Of a DNA stretch of 18,933 nt, positions 1 through 6,412 are shown piece after piece. The notes beneath the pieces were generated by a model, which worked only from the letters and a program-made list of their open reading frames with translations, was not told the DNA's origin and did no database searches. The stretch covers positions 1 through 18,933 of the forward strand of contig NZ_JBMGQR010000081.1 of the NCBI RefSeq assembly GCF_049059935.1, read 5' to 3'. How positions within the stretch are numbered: position 1 is the stretch's first letter; each line of letters opens with the position of its first letter. Made by a program: the position numbers and the translations under genes. The DNA is from JAURVT01 sp049059935 (lineage in GTDB: Bacteria; Actinomycetota; Actinomycetes; Propionibacteriales; Nocardioidaceae).

Positions 1-24
1 CTCAGCGGCCCATAGGCCCCTGAG
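1..24. terminator. Short hairpin at window edge, possible terminator of an upstream gene
   Basis: CTCAG (1-5) pairs with CTGAG (20-24) and GGCC (7-10) with GGCC (15-18), leaving one C-C mismatch and a CATA loop. There is no T-tract after it. It lies just upstream of the ffh promoter region, so it could end transcription of a gene beyond the window. It is cut at the window edge, so the stem may be longer. Confidence 0.35.
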
Positions 25-49
25 GCACCGACAACTCTCCCGTTAGGCT
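21..49 (+). promoter_or_regulatory. Putative ffh promoter
   Basis: TAGGCT (44-49) fits the actinobacterial -10 pattern TAnnnT, and TGAGGC (21-26) lies 17 bp upstream as a weak -35. Transcription would start about 35 nt before the TTG start codon of ffh. The -35 part overlaps the right arm of the hairpin at 1-24. This is pattern matching only. Confidence 0.35.
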
Positions 50-92
50 GGGAGGACGCGTCCGCACCGGGCGCGAACCACGAGGAGAATCG

Positions 93-1643
93 TTGTTCGA
101 CACACTGCAGGACCGGCTCCAGGGCACCTTCAAGAACCTCCGGGGCAAGGGGCGCCTCTCCGAGGCCGACATCGACGCCACGGCACGCGAGATCCGCATC
201 GCGCTGCTGGAGGCGGACGTCGCCCTGCCCGTGGTCAAGACGTTCGTGGCCGGCGTCAAGGAGCGCGCACGCGGCTCGGAGGTCAGCGGTGCGCTGAACC
301 CGGCGCAGCAGGTCATCAAGATCGTCAACGACGAGCTGGTGACGATCCTCGGCGGCGAGACCCGTCGCATCCGCTACGCCAAGACCGCGCCCACCGTCAT
401 CATGCTGGCCGGCCTGCAGGGCGCCGGAAAGACCACGCTTGCGGGCAAGCTCGGCCTGTGGCTGAAGAGCCAGAACCTGTCGCCGATGCTCGTCGCGGCC
501 GACCTCCAGCGCCCCAACGCGGTCAACCAGCTGCAGGTGGTCGGTAGCCAGGCAGGCGTCACGGTCTACGCCCCGCAGCCCGGCAACGGCGTCGGCGACC
601 CGGTGCAGGTGGCCAAGGACGCCATCGCCGAGGCCCGACGCACCCTGCACGACGTGGTCATCGTCGACACCGCCGGACGCCTCGGCATCGACGCCGACCT
701 GATGCAGCAGGCCGCCGACATCCGCGACGCCGTGCAGCCCGACGAGACGCTGTTCGTCATCGACGCGATGATCGGCCAGGACGCGGTGCAGACCGCGCAG
801 GCCTTCCTCGACGGCGTCGGCTTCACCGGTGTCGTGCTGTCCAAGCTCGACGGCGACGCCCGCGGCGGTGCCGCGCTGTCGGTCGCCCAGGTCACCGGTC
901 GCCCGGTGATGTTCGCCTCCAACGGCGAGAAGCTCACCGACTTCGACGTGTTCCACCCCGACCGGATGGCCGGCCGGATCCTCGACATGGGCGACATGCT
1001 CACCCTGATCGAGCAGGCCGAGAAGTCCTTCGACGCCGACGCCGCGGCGAAGGCCGCCGACAAGCTCAGCGGCAAGGGTGGCGACTTCACCCTCACCGAC
1101 TTCATGGAGCAGATGCAGGCCGTCCGCAAGATGGGCTCGCTGTCCAAGATCATGGGGATGCTGCCCGGCATGGGGCAGTTCAAGGAGCAGCTCGCCGGCT
1201 TCGACGAGCGCGAGATCGACCGCATCCAGGCGATCATCTCGTCGATGACGCCGTTCGAGCGCGACAACCCCAAGGCCATCGACGGCTCCCGCCGCTCGCG
1301 CATCGCCAAGGGCTCCGGCACCCAGGTCAGCGACGTCAACCAGCTCGTCGACCGGTTCTTCGAGGCCCGCAAGATGATGCAGCAGATGGCCCGCGGCGGC
1401 GGCATGCCGGGGATGCCGGGCATGCCCGGGATGCCCGGTGCCGGCGGCAAGGGCAAGGGCAAGCAGGTGTCCAAGAAGGCCAAGCCCAAGCGCGGCTCGG
1501 GCAACCCCGCCAAGCGCGCCGCCGAGGCCAAGGCCGCCGCGTCCAAGCCGCAGGCCGACGGCGCCGGCGCGTTCGGGTTCGGCCAGCAGGGCAAGCCCGA
1601 CCCCGACTTCGAGCTCCCGAAGGAGCTCCGCGACCTGTTGTGA
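93..1643 (+). CDS. ffh: Signal recognition particle protein Ffh (SRP54)
   Basis: Ffh is the SRP GTPase: with 4.5S RNA it binds signal sequences emerging from the ribosome and delivers the ribosome to FtsY at the membrane. The 516-residue product has the N helical domain (about 1-95), the GTPase G domain with P-loop GLQGAGKTT (107-115), DTAGRLGID (192-200) and SKLDGDARGG (250-259), and the Met-rich M domain (about 325-435). A low-complexity PGM repeat (around residue 440) and a Lys/Ala-rich tail follow, which makes it longer than the roughly 450-residue E. coli protein, as is usual in actinobacteria. The start is TTG at 93, chosen because GAGGAG at 82-87 is well placed and the protein begins at the conserved MFDTLQDRL. 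It is followed 3 bp later by a convergent gene. Identity is certain. Confidence 0.98.
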   Translation: MFDTLQDRLQGTFKNLRGKGRLSEADIDATAREIRIALLEADVALPVVKTFVAGVKERARGSEVSGALNPAQQVIKIVNDELVTILGGETRRIRYAKTAPTVIMLAGLQGAGKTTLAGKLGLWLKSQNLSPMLVAADLQRPNAVNQLQVVGSQAGVTVYAPQPGNGVGDPVQVAKDAIAEARRTLHDVVIVDTAGRLGIDADLMQQAADIRDAVQPDETLFVIDAMIGQDAVQTAQAFLDGVGFTGVVLSKLDGDARGGAALSVAQVTGRPVMFASNGEKLTDFDVFHPDRMAGRILDMGDMLTLIEQAEKSFDADAAAKAADKLSGKGGDFTLTDFMEQMQAVRKMGSLSKIMGMLPGMGQFKEQLAGFDEREIDRIQAIISSMTPFERDNPKAIDGSRRSRIAKGSGTQVSDVNQLVDRFFEARKMMQQMARGGGMPGMPGMPGMPGAGGKGKGKQVSKKAKPKRGSGNPAKRAAEAKAAASKPQADGAGAFGFGQQGKPDPDFELPKELRDLL

Positions 1644-1646
1644 GCC

Positions 1647-2153
1647 TCAGCGCAGCGACAGGGCGAGCAGCACGCTGCTGAGGAGTCCCGACGCGGTGCG
1701 GACGTGGTTGCCGGCGACCCAGGCCTCGAGCCAGGGTCCGAACCGCGCGGCGTCCGCGACGGGGTCCATCGACGCGAGCGCGTCGTTGCGCGGCACGTGG
1801 AACAGCACGGTCACGCCCACCACGCCGACGACGTGGACGGCCGTGGCCGTCACGACGAGCCACGCGCCGCCGGGGCGGGTCGCCAGCGCGTGCACGGCGA
1901 GCGCGACCGTGAGGGCGGCGGGCAGGAACAGCACCGTCATGAACCCGGCCGAGCGGGGTGCCGCGAGGTTCAGCTGCTGCATCGCGGCCATCCCCTGGGA
2001 CGCGGGGAGCCGGGCCAGGCCCGTCGTGGTGAAGGTGGAGTAGGTCAGCAGCGCGCCGCCGGACGCGGCCGTGCCGATCGTGGTAGCCGCGGTCAGGAGT
2101 CGCCAGAGGTCGGTCATGGGCCCAGCCCACCGCACAGCGGGGAGACGGTCCAT
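1647..2153 (-). CDS. DUF1772-type (anthrone oxygenase-like) membrane protein
   Basis: This small integral membrane protein has about four hydrophobic segments: TAATTIGTAASGGALLTYS near the N-terminus, FMTVLFLPAALTVALAVHAL, WLVVTATAVHVVGVVGVTVLF and a C-terminal GLLSSVLLALSL. The layout and the conserved PRNDALA stretch after the third helix fit the DUF1772 family, of which some members relate to fungal anthrone oxygenases. Bacterial members are mostly uncharacterised, so no reaction can be assigned. The ATG at 2153 has GGAGG nine bases upstream (2163-2167 on the plus strand) and gives 168 residues. An internal ATG at 2117 (156 residues) would start closer to the first helix and is possible. 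It is transcribed divergently from the AraC regulator at 2210, which may control it. Confidence 0.7.
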   Translation of the reverse strand: MDRLPAVRWAGPMTDLWRLLTAATTIGTAASGGALLTYSTFTTTGLARLPASQGMAAMQQLNLAAPRSAGFMTVLFLPAALTVALAVHALATRPGGAWLVVTATAVHVVGVVGVTVLFHVPRNDALASMDPVADAARFGPWLEAWVAGNHVRTASGLLSSVLLALSLR

Positions 2154-2173
2154 GCCTCAACGCCTCCATTCCC

Positions 2174-2202
2174 TTCCTGAGCGTCTCAGCGGCGGCTAGG
2201 GT
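2174..2202 (+). promoter_or_regulatory. Putative promoter of the AraC regulator, with palindrome
   Basis: TAGGGT (2197-2202) is a TAnnnT -10 only 7 nt before the ATG at 2210, so the transcript would be essentially leaderless. TTCCTG (2174-2179) lies 17 bp upstream as a weak -35. Between them sits the perfect palindrome CTGAG-CGT-CTCAG (2177-2189), a possible operator shared with the divergent DUF1772 gene. No biochemical support is available from sequence. Confidence 0.4.
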
Positions 2203-2209
2203 CCCGGTC

Positions 2210-3160
2210 ATGGACGTGGTCGCCGGGATGCTCGCCGCTCAGCACGCGGACGGTGCCTTCGTGCTCTGCTCCCAGGTCGTCGCGCCGTGGTCGATCCGGG
2301 TCGAGGACGGCGCGCCGCTCACCGTCGTCACCGTGACGACCGGCTCGGCGGTCGTCGCGGTCGACGGCCGCGACCCGCTCGTCCTGCGCCCCGGCGACGC
2401 CGCGGTGCTGCGCGGCGAGCGGTCCTACACCGTCGCCGATGCGGTCGGCACCACGCCGCAGGCACGCATCGGCCCGGGCCAGGTGTGCACCCGGCCCGAC
2501 GGCAGCCCGCTGTCGGACTTCCGCGCCCTGGGCGTCCGTACGTGGGGCAACGCGCCCGCCGGCGTCGCCCCCGGGACGGTCCTGCTCACCGGCACATACG
2601 AGCGCGACGGCCAGGTCGCGCGACGGCTGCTGGCCGGCCTGCCCGACGCCCTCGTGGTGCGCGCCGCCGACGGAGGCCCGGCGATGGCGTCCGTGGTCGG
2701 CCTGCTCGGCGCCGAGCTGGCGCGTGACGACGTCGCGCAGAACGTCGTCCTCGACCGGCTCGTCGACCTCCTGACGGTCGCGGTCCTCCGCTCGTGGCTC
2801 GGCTCGGGTGCCGACGTCCCGGCCTGGTACGCCGGGAGCAACGCGCCGGTCGTCGGCGCCGCGCTGCAGCGGATCCACCACGAGCCCGAGCGACCCTGGA
2901 CCCTCGTCGCGCTCGCCGCCGAGGCGGGGGTCTCGCGCGCGACCCTGGCCCGGCAGTTCGCCGCCGCGGTGGGGGAGCCGCCCATGGGCTACCTGTCCCG
3001 GTGGCGTCTGGACCTCGCGGCCGACCTGCTGACCTCGACCGACCTCACGGTCGACGCGATCGCGTCCCGCGTCGGGTTCGCCGGCGGGTTCTCGCTGAGT
3101 GCCGCGTTCTCGCGGCACCACGGTCGCAGCCCGACGGCGTACCGGCGCGCGTCGGCCTGA
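2210..3160 (+). CDS. AraC-family transcriptional regulator with cupin sensor domain
   Basis: This is a 316-residue regulator. Residues 1 to about 190 form a cupin-like ligand domain of the type found in many actinobacterial AraC proteins (AraC_binding/Cupin_6), with the PLVLRPGDAAVLRG turn characteristic of cupins. The last 100 residues form two helix-turn-helix motifs: WTLVALAAEAGVSRATLARQF, and TVDAIASRVGFAGGFSLSAAFSRHHG followed by the family ending SPTAYRR. It starts at ATG 2210 with no Shine-Dalgarno sequence but a -10 box 7 nt upstream, fitting a leaderless mRNA. The effector is unknown. The divergent DUF1772 membrane protein is the obvious target candidate, a layout common for this regulator class. 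It ends one base before the convergent gntR gene, leaving no room for a terminator. Confidence 0.88.
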   Translation: MDVVAGMLAAQHADGAFVLCSQVVAPWSIRVEDGAPLTVVTVTTGSAVVAVDGRDPLVLRPGDAAVLRGERSYTVADAVGTTPQARIGPGQVCTRPDGSPLSDFRALGVRTWGNAPAGVAPGTVLLTGTYERDGQVARRLLAGLPDALVVRAADGGPAMASVVGLLGAELARDDVAQNVVLDRLVDLLTVAVLRSWLGSGADVPAWYAGSNAPVVGAALQRIHHEPERPWTLVALAAEAGVSRATLARQFAAAVGEPPMGYLSRWRLDLAADLLTSTDLTVDAIASRVGFAGGFSLSAAFSRHHGRSPTAYRRASA

Positions 3161-3862
3161 TCAGTCCTCGGCGGTCATCGCCGCCGTGGCCTCGAGCACG
3201 ATCGCGGTCATCGCGGACGCCGCCGCGTCCGCGTCGCCCGAGATGACGTGCTGCGCGACCTCCTGGTGCAGGCGCACCGCCTCGGGCTCGGGGTGCGGCG
3301 GCATCAGGCCGTGGTGCGTGCGGCCGCGCAGGACCGACGTCACCGGGCCGGCGAGCCCGGCGAGCATCTCGTTGCCCGACGCCTGCAGGATCACGGCGTG
3401 GAACTCGACGTCGGCGACGAGGAACGCCTCGAGGTCGCCCGACCGGGCCGTGGACGTCATCGTCAGCATGGCCGACCGGAGCCGGTCGCTCTGGTCGGCG
3501 TCGATGCGGCCGGCGGCCAGTCGCGCGGCCAGCGGCTCGATGCCGCAGCGGAGCTCGCCGAGGACGCGCAGCTGGTCGGCGCGCGCCGGCGAGTCCAGGC
3601 GCCACGCGATCAGCCGCGGGTCGAACGGGTCCCACTCGGTGCGGGGCCTGACGGTGATCCCCACGCGACGTCGCGCCGTGACCAGGCCCATGGACTCGAG
3701 CACCCGCACCACCTCGCGCACGACCGAGCGCGAGACGGCGTGCTCGTCGGCGAGCGCGTCGACCGACAGCACGGCACCCTGGGCGACGGCACCGGTGCAG
3801 ACGGCGCGTCCGACCGCGTCGAGCACCTGCTCGTGGCGGGGTACGCGACGTTCGGGCGGCAC
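3161..3862 (-). CDS. GntR/FadR-family regulator (FCD domain), probable gluconate repressor
   Basis: The 233-residue product has an N-terminal winged helix (about 8-75) with ALADEHAVSRSVVREVVRVLESMGLV and the R-R-x-G-x-x-V wing typical of GntR proteins, then an all-helical FCD ligand domain. The FCD metal-site pattern is visible as D-V-E-F-H and a later L-H-Q-E-V histidine. The start is GTG at 3862; the only ATG nearby is in another frame. It is divergent from gluconokinase and the gluconate permease, so it most likely represses them until gluconate or a phosphorylated derivative binds. It may also act on itself, since both promoters share 95 bp of intergenic DNA carrying a direct repeat. Family assignment is firm; the ligand is inferred from context. 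Confidence 0.88.
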   Translation of the reverse strand: MPPERRVPRHEQVLDAVGRAVCTGAVAQGAVLSVDALADEHAVSRSVVREVVRVLESMGLVTARRRVGITVRPRTEWDPFDPRLIAWRLDSPARADQLRVLGELRCGIEPLAARLAAGRIDADQSDRLRSAMLTMTSTARSGDLEAFLVADVEFHAVILQASGNEMLAGLAGPVTSVLRGRTHHGLMPPHPEPEAVRLHQEVAQHVISGDADAAASAMTAIVLEATAAMTAED

Positions 3863-3900
3863 GAACGCATGATGACACCTGCCCGAGTCGCTGTACAGAA

Positions 3901-3943
3901 CTGATCATTGACGCGTCGCTCTTGTAAAAACCTGATGAATGAC
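3901..3943. promoter_or_regulatory. Divergent gntR/gntK control region with direct repeat
   Basis: CTGATCATTGAC (3901-3912) and CTGATGAATGAC (3932-3943) match at 10 of 12 positions and start 31 bp apart, about three helical turns. The first copy contains the palindrome TGATCA. Read rightward, TTGACG (3908-3913) is a good -35 but no clear -10 follows; read leftward, TTTACA (complement of 3922-3927) is a good -35. The AT-rich centre (TTGTAAAAAC) stands out in this GC-rich genome. The layout suits a repressor that occludes both promoters. Confidence 0.45.
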
Positions 3944-3957
3944 GAAGGATGTCCGCC

Positions 3958-4494
3958 ATGACCCGCATCACACCCGCCCCGCTCGTCGTCGTCATGGGCA
4001 TCTCCGGCACGGGCAAGACCACCGTCGGCGAGCTCGTCGCGCAGCGTCTCGGGCTGGAGTACTCCGACGCCGACGTCTTCCACCCGCAGGCCAACATCGA
4101 CAAGATGTCGGCCGGCACGCCGCTCACCGACGAGGACCGCTGGCCGTGGCTCGAGGCCATCGGTGCCTGGCTCGCCGAGCGCGACGCGACCGGTGGCGTG
4201 GTCAGCTGCTCGGCCCTGCGCCGTGCGTACCGCGACGTCCTGACGGGCGCCGCGCCCCGCGCGCGCTTCCTGCACCTCGACGGCGACATCGAGCTGATCC
4301 GTGAGCGCGTCGCCCACCGCTCGGGCCACTTCATGCCCGTCTCGCTGCTGGAGTCGCAGAAGGACACCCTCGTGCCCCTGGGCGACGACGAGCCCGGCCT
4401 GCGGGTCGACGTCGCCGACAGCCCCGACCAGATCGCCGACGCGTTCCTCGCCGACCTCGAGCAGCACGCGTCCACGCACACCGAAGGAGCCTGA
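3958..4494 (+). CDS. gntK: Gluconokinase
   Basis: This enzyme phosphorylates D-gluconate with ATP to 6-phosphogluconate, feeding the pentose phosphate pathway. The 178-residue protein starts with the P-loop GISGTGKTT (residues 14-22) and shows family landmarks: FHPQANIDKMSAGTPLTDEDRWPWL, the CSALRRAYRDVL helix, the FLHLDGD strand, RSGHFMPVSLLESQ and TLVPLGDDEPG. Length matches the GntK family (about 165-180). An ATG at 3949 gives three more residues, but the purine-rich GAAGG (3944-3948) touches it directly and is ideally spaced (9 nt) from the ATG at 3958, so I prefer the latter. The permease gene follows after one base. Identity is certain. Confidence 0.95.
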   Translation: MTRITPAPLVVVMGISGTGKTTVGELVAQRLGLEYSDADVFHPQANIDKMSAGTPLTDEDRWPWLEAIGAWLAERDATGGVVSCSALRRAYRDVLTGAAPRARFLHLDGDIELIRERVAHRSGHFMPVSLLESQKDTLVPLGDDEPGLRVDVADSPDQIADAFLADLEQHASTHTEGA

Positions 4495-4495
4495 G

Positions 4496-5878
4496 GTGGA
4501 CCTGTCCTCCCTCGTCCGCGCCGCCGACGACACCATCACCCCCACGGGCGGCACCGGCCAGCTGGTCACCGCCGCGCTCGTGGGCATGGCGGTCATCGTC
4601 GTGCTGATCACCGTCGCCAAGCTGCACCCGTTCCTCAGCCTGACGATCGGCTCGCTGGTCACCGGCGCGGTGGCCACCCAGGCGCCGGCCGACACGATCG
4701 AGCAGTTCAGCACGGGCGTCGGCGACACGGTCGCGGGCGTGGGCATGCTGATCGCGCTCGGCGCGATGTTCGGCAAGCTGCTGGCCGACTCCGGCGGCGC
4801 CGACCAGATCGTCGACACGATCGTCGGACGCTCCAGCCAGCGGACGCTGCCGTGGGCGATGGCCGGCATCGGCGCCCTGATCGGCCTGCCGATGTTCTTC
4901 GAGATCGGCCTCGTGCTGCTGATGCCGGTGATCTTCCTGGTGTCCCGCCGCTCGGGCCTGTCGCTGCTCAGCATCGGCATCCCCGCGCTGGCCGGGCTCT
5001 CGGCGATGCACGGCTTCGTACCCCCGCACCCCGGGCCGCTCGCGGCGATCGCCACCGTCGACGCCGACCTCGGCATCACGCTCGGGCTCGGCATCCTGGT
5101 GGCGATCCCGGTCATCGTCATCTCCGGACCGCTGTTCGCGCGCTTCCCCGCGAAGTGGGTCGACGTCCCCGCACCCGAGCTGTTCGAGTCCGACCGCGAG
5201 ACGCGCGACCGCCGCCCGGCCTTCGGCATCACGGTCGCGACGGTGCTGCTCCCCGTCGTGCTGATGATGGGCAAGGCCGTCGCCGACATCTTCGCCGCGG
5301 AGGGCAACGTCGTGCGCCAGGCGCTCGACTTCATCGGCACGCCGCTCGTCGCGCTCCTGCTCGCCACCCTCGTGGCCATGTTCACGCTCGGCCGCGGTGG
5401 CGGCATGAGCAACAAGGAGCTCGGCGACACGATCTCGTCCTCGCTGCCTCCCATCGCGGGCATCCTGCTCATCGTCGCCGCCGGTGGCGGCTTCAAGCAG
5501 ACCCTCGTCGGCACCGGCATCGCGCAGCTGATCGGCGACGCCATCCAGGACAGCGGCATCTCGGTGCTGCTGCTCGCGTGGCTCGTCGCCGTCGTCATCC
5601 GCCTGGCCACCGGCTCGGCCACCGTCGCGACCATCACGGCCGCGACGATCATGGCGCCGCTCACCACCGGCATGGGCACCGGCGAGGTCAGCCTGCTCGT
5701 GCTGGCGATCGGCGCCGGGTCGGTGTTCTTCTCCCACGTCAACGACGCGGGCTTCTGGCTGGTCAAGGAGTACTTCGGCCTGACGGTCGGCCAGACGATC
5801 AAGAGCTGGTCGGCGATGGAGACGGTGATCTCGGTCAGCGGTCTCGGCGTCGTGATGCTGCTCGGCGTGTTCGTCTGA
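4496..5878 (+). CDS. gntT: Gluconate:H+ symporter, GntP family
   Basis: This is a 460-residue polytopic membrane protein that imports gluconate with protons. It has about 12 hydrophobic segments. GntP signatures are clear: KLHPFLSLTIGSLVTG near the N-terminus, GFGK-like MFGKLLADSGGADQIVDTIV, the GLPMFFEIGLVLLMPVIF segment, the HGFVPPHPGPLA loop, and FFSHVNDAGFWLVKEYFGL near the end. The start is GTG at 4496, one base after the gntK stop, with GAAGGAG just inside the gntK end as ribosome binding site, so the two are translationally linked. The same reading frame is open upstream into gntK, but that part is a shadow of gntK. The substrate is assigned as gluconate because of its neighbour gntK; related permeases carry other sugar acids. 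The symbol is used loosely, since gntP is an equally good name. Confidence 0.93.
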   Translation: MDLSSLVRAADDTITPTGGTGQLVTAALVGMAVIVVLITVAKLHPFLSLTIGSLVTGAVATQAPADTIEQFSTGVGDTVAGVGMLIALGAMFGKLLADSGGADQIVDTIVGRSSQRTLPWAMAGIGALIGLPMFFEIGLVLLMPVIFLVSRRSGLSLLSIGIPALAGLSAMHGFVPPHPGPLAAIATVDADLGITLGLGILVAIPVIVISGPLFARFPAKWVDVPAPELFESDRETRDRRPAFGITVATVLLPVVLMMGKAVADIFAAEGNVVRQALDFIGTPLVALLLATLVAMFTLGRGGGMSNKELGDTISSSLPPIAGILLIVAAGGGFKQTLVGTGIAQLIGDAIQDSGISVLLLAWLVAVVIRLATGSATVATITAATIMAPLTTGMGTGEVSLLVLAIGAGSVFFSHVNDAGFWLVKEYFGLTVGQTIKSWSAMETVISVSGLGVVMLLGVFV

Positions 5879-5890
5879 CCTGCCTCAGAC
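5873..5890. terminator. Inverted repeat spanning two convergent stop codons
   Basis: GTCTGA (5873-5878) and TCAGAC (5885-5890) are perfect complements around the 6-nt gap CCTGCC. Each arm contains the stop codon of one of the two convergent genes. The stem is short (6 bp) and lacks a T-tract, so a terminator role is only possible, but the space left between the genes allows nothing else. Confidence 0.35.
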
Positions 5891-6175
5891 CTTCTCGCCG
5901 AAGGGGTCGTGCTCGGCGAGGAGCTTGTCGACGCGGGCCTGGTCGACGCGGCTGACCATCGCCGAGCGCTCGTCGTTGTCGCGCACGACCTTGGCGAGGG
6001 TGAAGCTCGACGTCACGAGGTAGAGGGCGCCGAGGCCGAGGAAGGCCCGGGTCCACGGGTCGACCTCGAGGTAGCAGACGCCGAGGACGACCGCGACGAG
6101 CGCGACCGCGAAGGAGAGGGCAGCCTGCGCGTAGAAGGCGACGGTGTTCTTGCTGTTGCTCGGTGTGAGGTTCAT
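5885..6175 (-). CDS. YiaA/YiaB-type two-helix membrane protein
   Basis: This is a 96-residue protein with two transmembrane helices: AFYAQAALSFAVALVAVVLGVCYL and AFLGLGALYLVTSSFTLAKVV, followed by a charged cytoplasmic tail (VVRDNDERSAMVSRVDQARVDKLLAEHDPFGEKV). The pattern, with NT-VAFYAQAALSF at the start and the VRD-[ND]-E motif after helix 2, fits the YiaAB two-helix domain (PF05360). Its biochemical role is not known. I chose ATG 6175 because GGAGG lies 11 nt upstream and the family begins a few residues before helix 1; the frame stays open upstream to 6250 but that part is Pro/Gly/Arg-rich. Its 5' side faces the inverted-repeat region and the divergent ABC operon. Confidence 0.8.
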   Translation of the reverse strand: MNLTPSNSKNTVAFYAQAALSFAVALVAVVLGVCYLEVDPWTRAFLGLGALYLVTSSFTLAKVVRDNDERSAMVSRVDQARVDKLLAEHDPFGEKV

Positions 6176-6229
6176 GGCAGCAGCGTCCTCCCGCGCGGGC
6201 GGCCCGCGTACCCGTCCACGTACCCAGGT

Positions 6230-6243
6230 CGGGGGCGCCCCCG
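6230..6243. repeat. 14-bp perfect palindrome in divergent intergenic region
   Basis: CGGGGGCGCCCCCG is a perfect palindrome with no spacer, about 55 bp upstream of the start of the YiaA/B-type gene. It could be a protein binding site or simply a GC-rich coincidence. Confidence 0.4.
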
Positions 6244-6247
6244 TACT

Positions 6248-6356
6248 CACCCCACCCAGGTACCGCGATCCGCCGATCCCCGCGCACCGGTCCGCCGATC
6301 CGTGCGACGCGGACCGACGGATCGATGGACGGGGATCGGCGGATCGCGGTGGGGTG
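6248..6356. repeat. Large nested inverted repeat between divergent genes
   Basis: The arms 6262-6282 and 6330-6350 are perfect 21-bp complements. An outer pair CACCCCAC (6248-6255) / GTGGGGTG (6349-6356) and an inner pair 6290-6303 / 6317-6330 (12 of 14 matches) enlarge it. The arms are built from a 13-base unit close to GATCCGCCGATCC, present four times: 6267-6279 and 6289-6301 forward, about 6319-6330 and 6333-6345 reverse. It lies between the YiaA/B-type gene and the ABC operon, so it is not a terminator between convergent genes. It may be an operator array, a cruciform-forming site or a dispersed repeat element. Confidence 0.75.
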
Positions 6357-6400
6357 CGCAGGGGTGACGGAAGTCAGGTGCCTCGTGCAACCGTCGCAGG

Positions 6401-6406
6401 TACCGT
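6401..6406 (+). promoter_or_regulatory. Putative -10 box for leaderless ABC operon mRNA
   Basis: TACCGT fits TAnnnT and ends 6 nt before the GTG start at 6413, the spacing expected for a leaderless transcript. No convincing -35 is seen. Confidence 0.35.
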
Positions 6407-6412
6407 GACGAG

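Noticed and set aside
3949..3957. ATG at 3949 as the gluconokinase start
   Set aside because: The purine-rich ribosome binding site abuts it directly and fits the ATG at 3958 much better; the difference is only three residues.
3610..5802. A 730-codon open frame on the minus strand across the gluconate genes
   Set aside because: It lies antisense to clearly conserved gntK and gntT, has a Ser/Thr/Pro/Met-rich composition with no recognisable domain, and is expected from high-GC codon bias.
6248..6356. Insertion sequence or MITE ends
   Set aside because: There is no flanking target-site duplication that I can see and no transposase in the window; a repeat-element origin cannot be excluded, so it is reported only as an inverted repeat.
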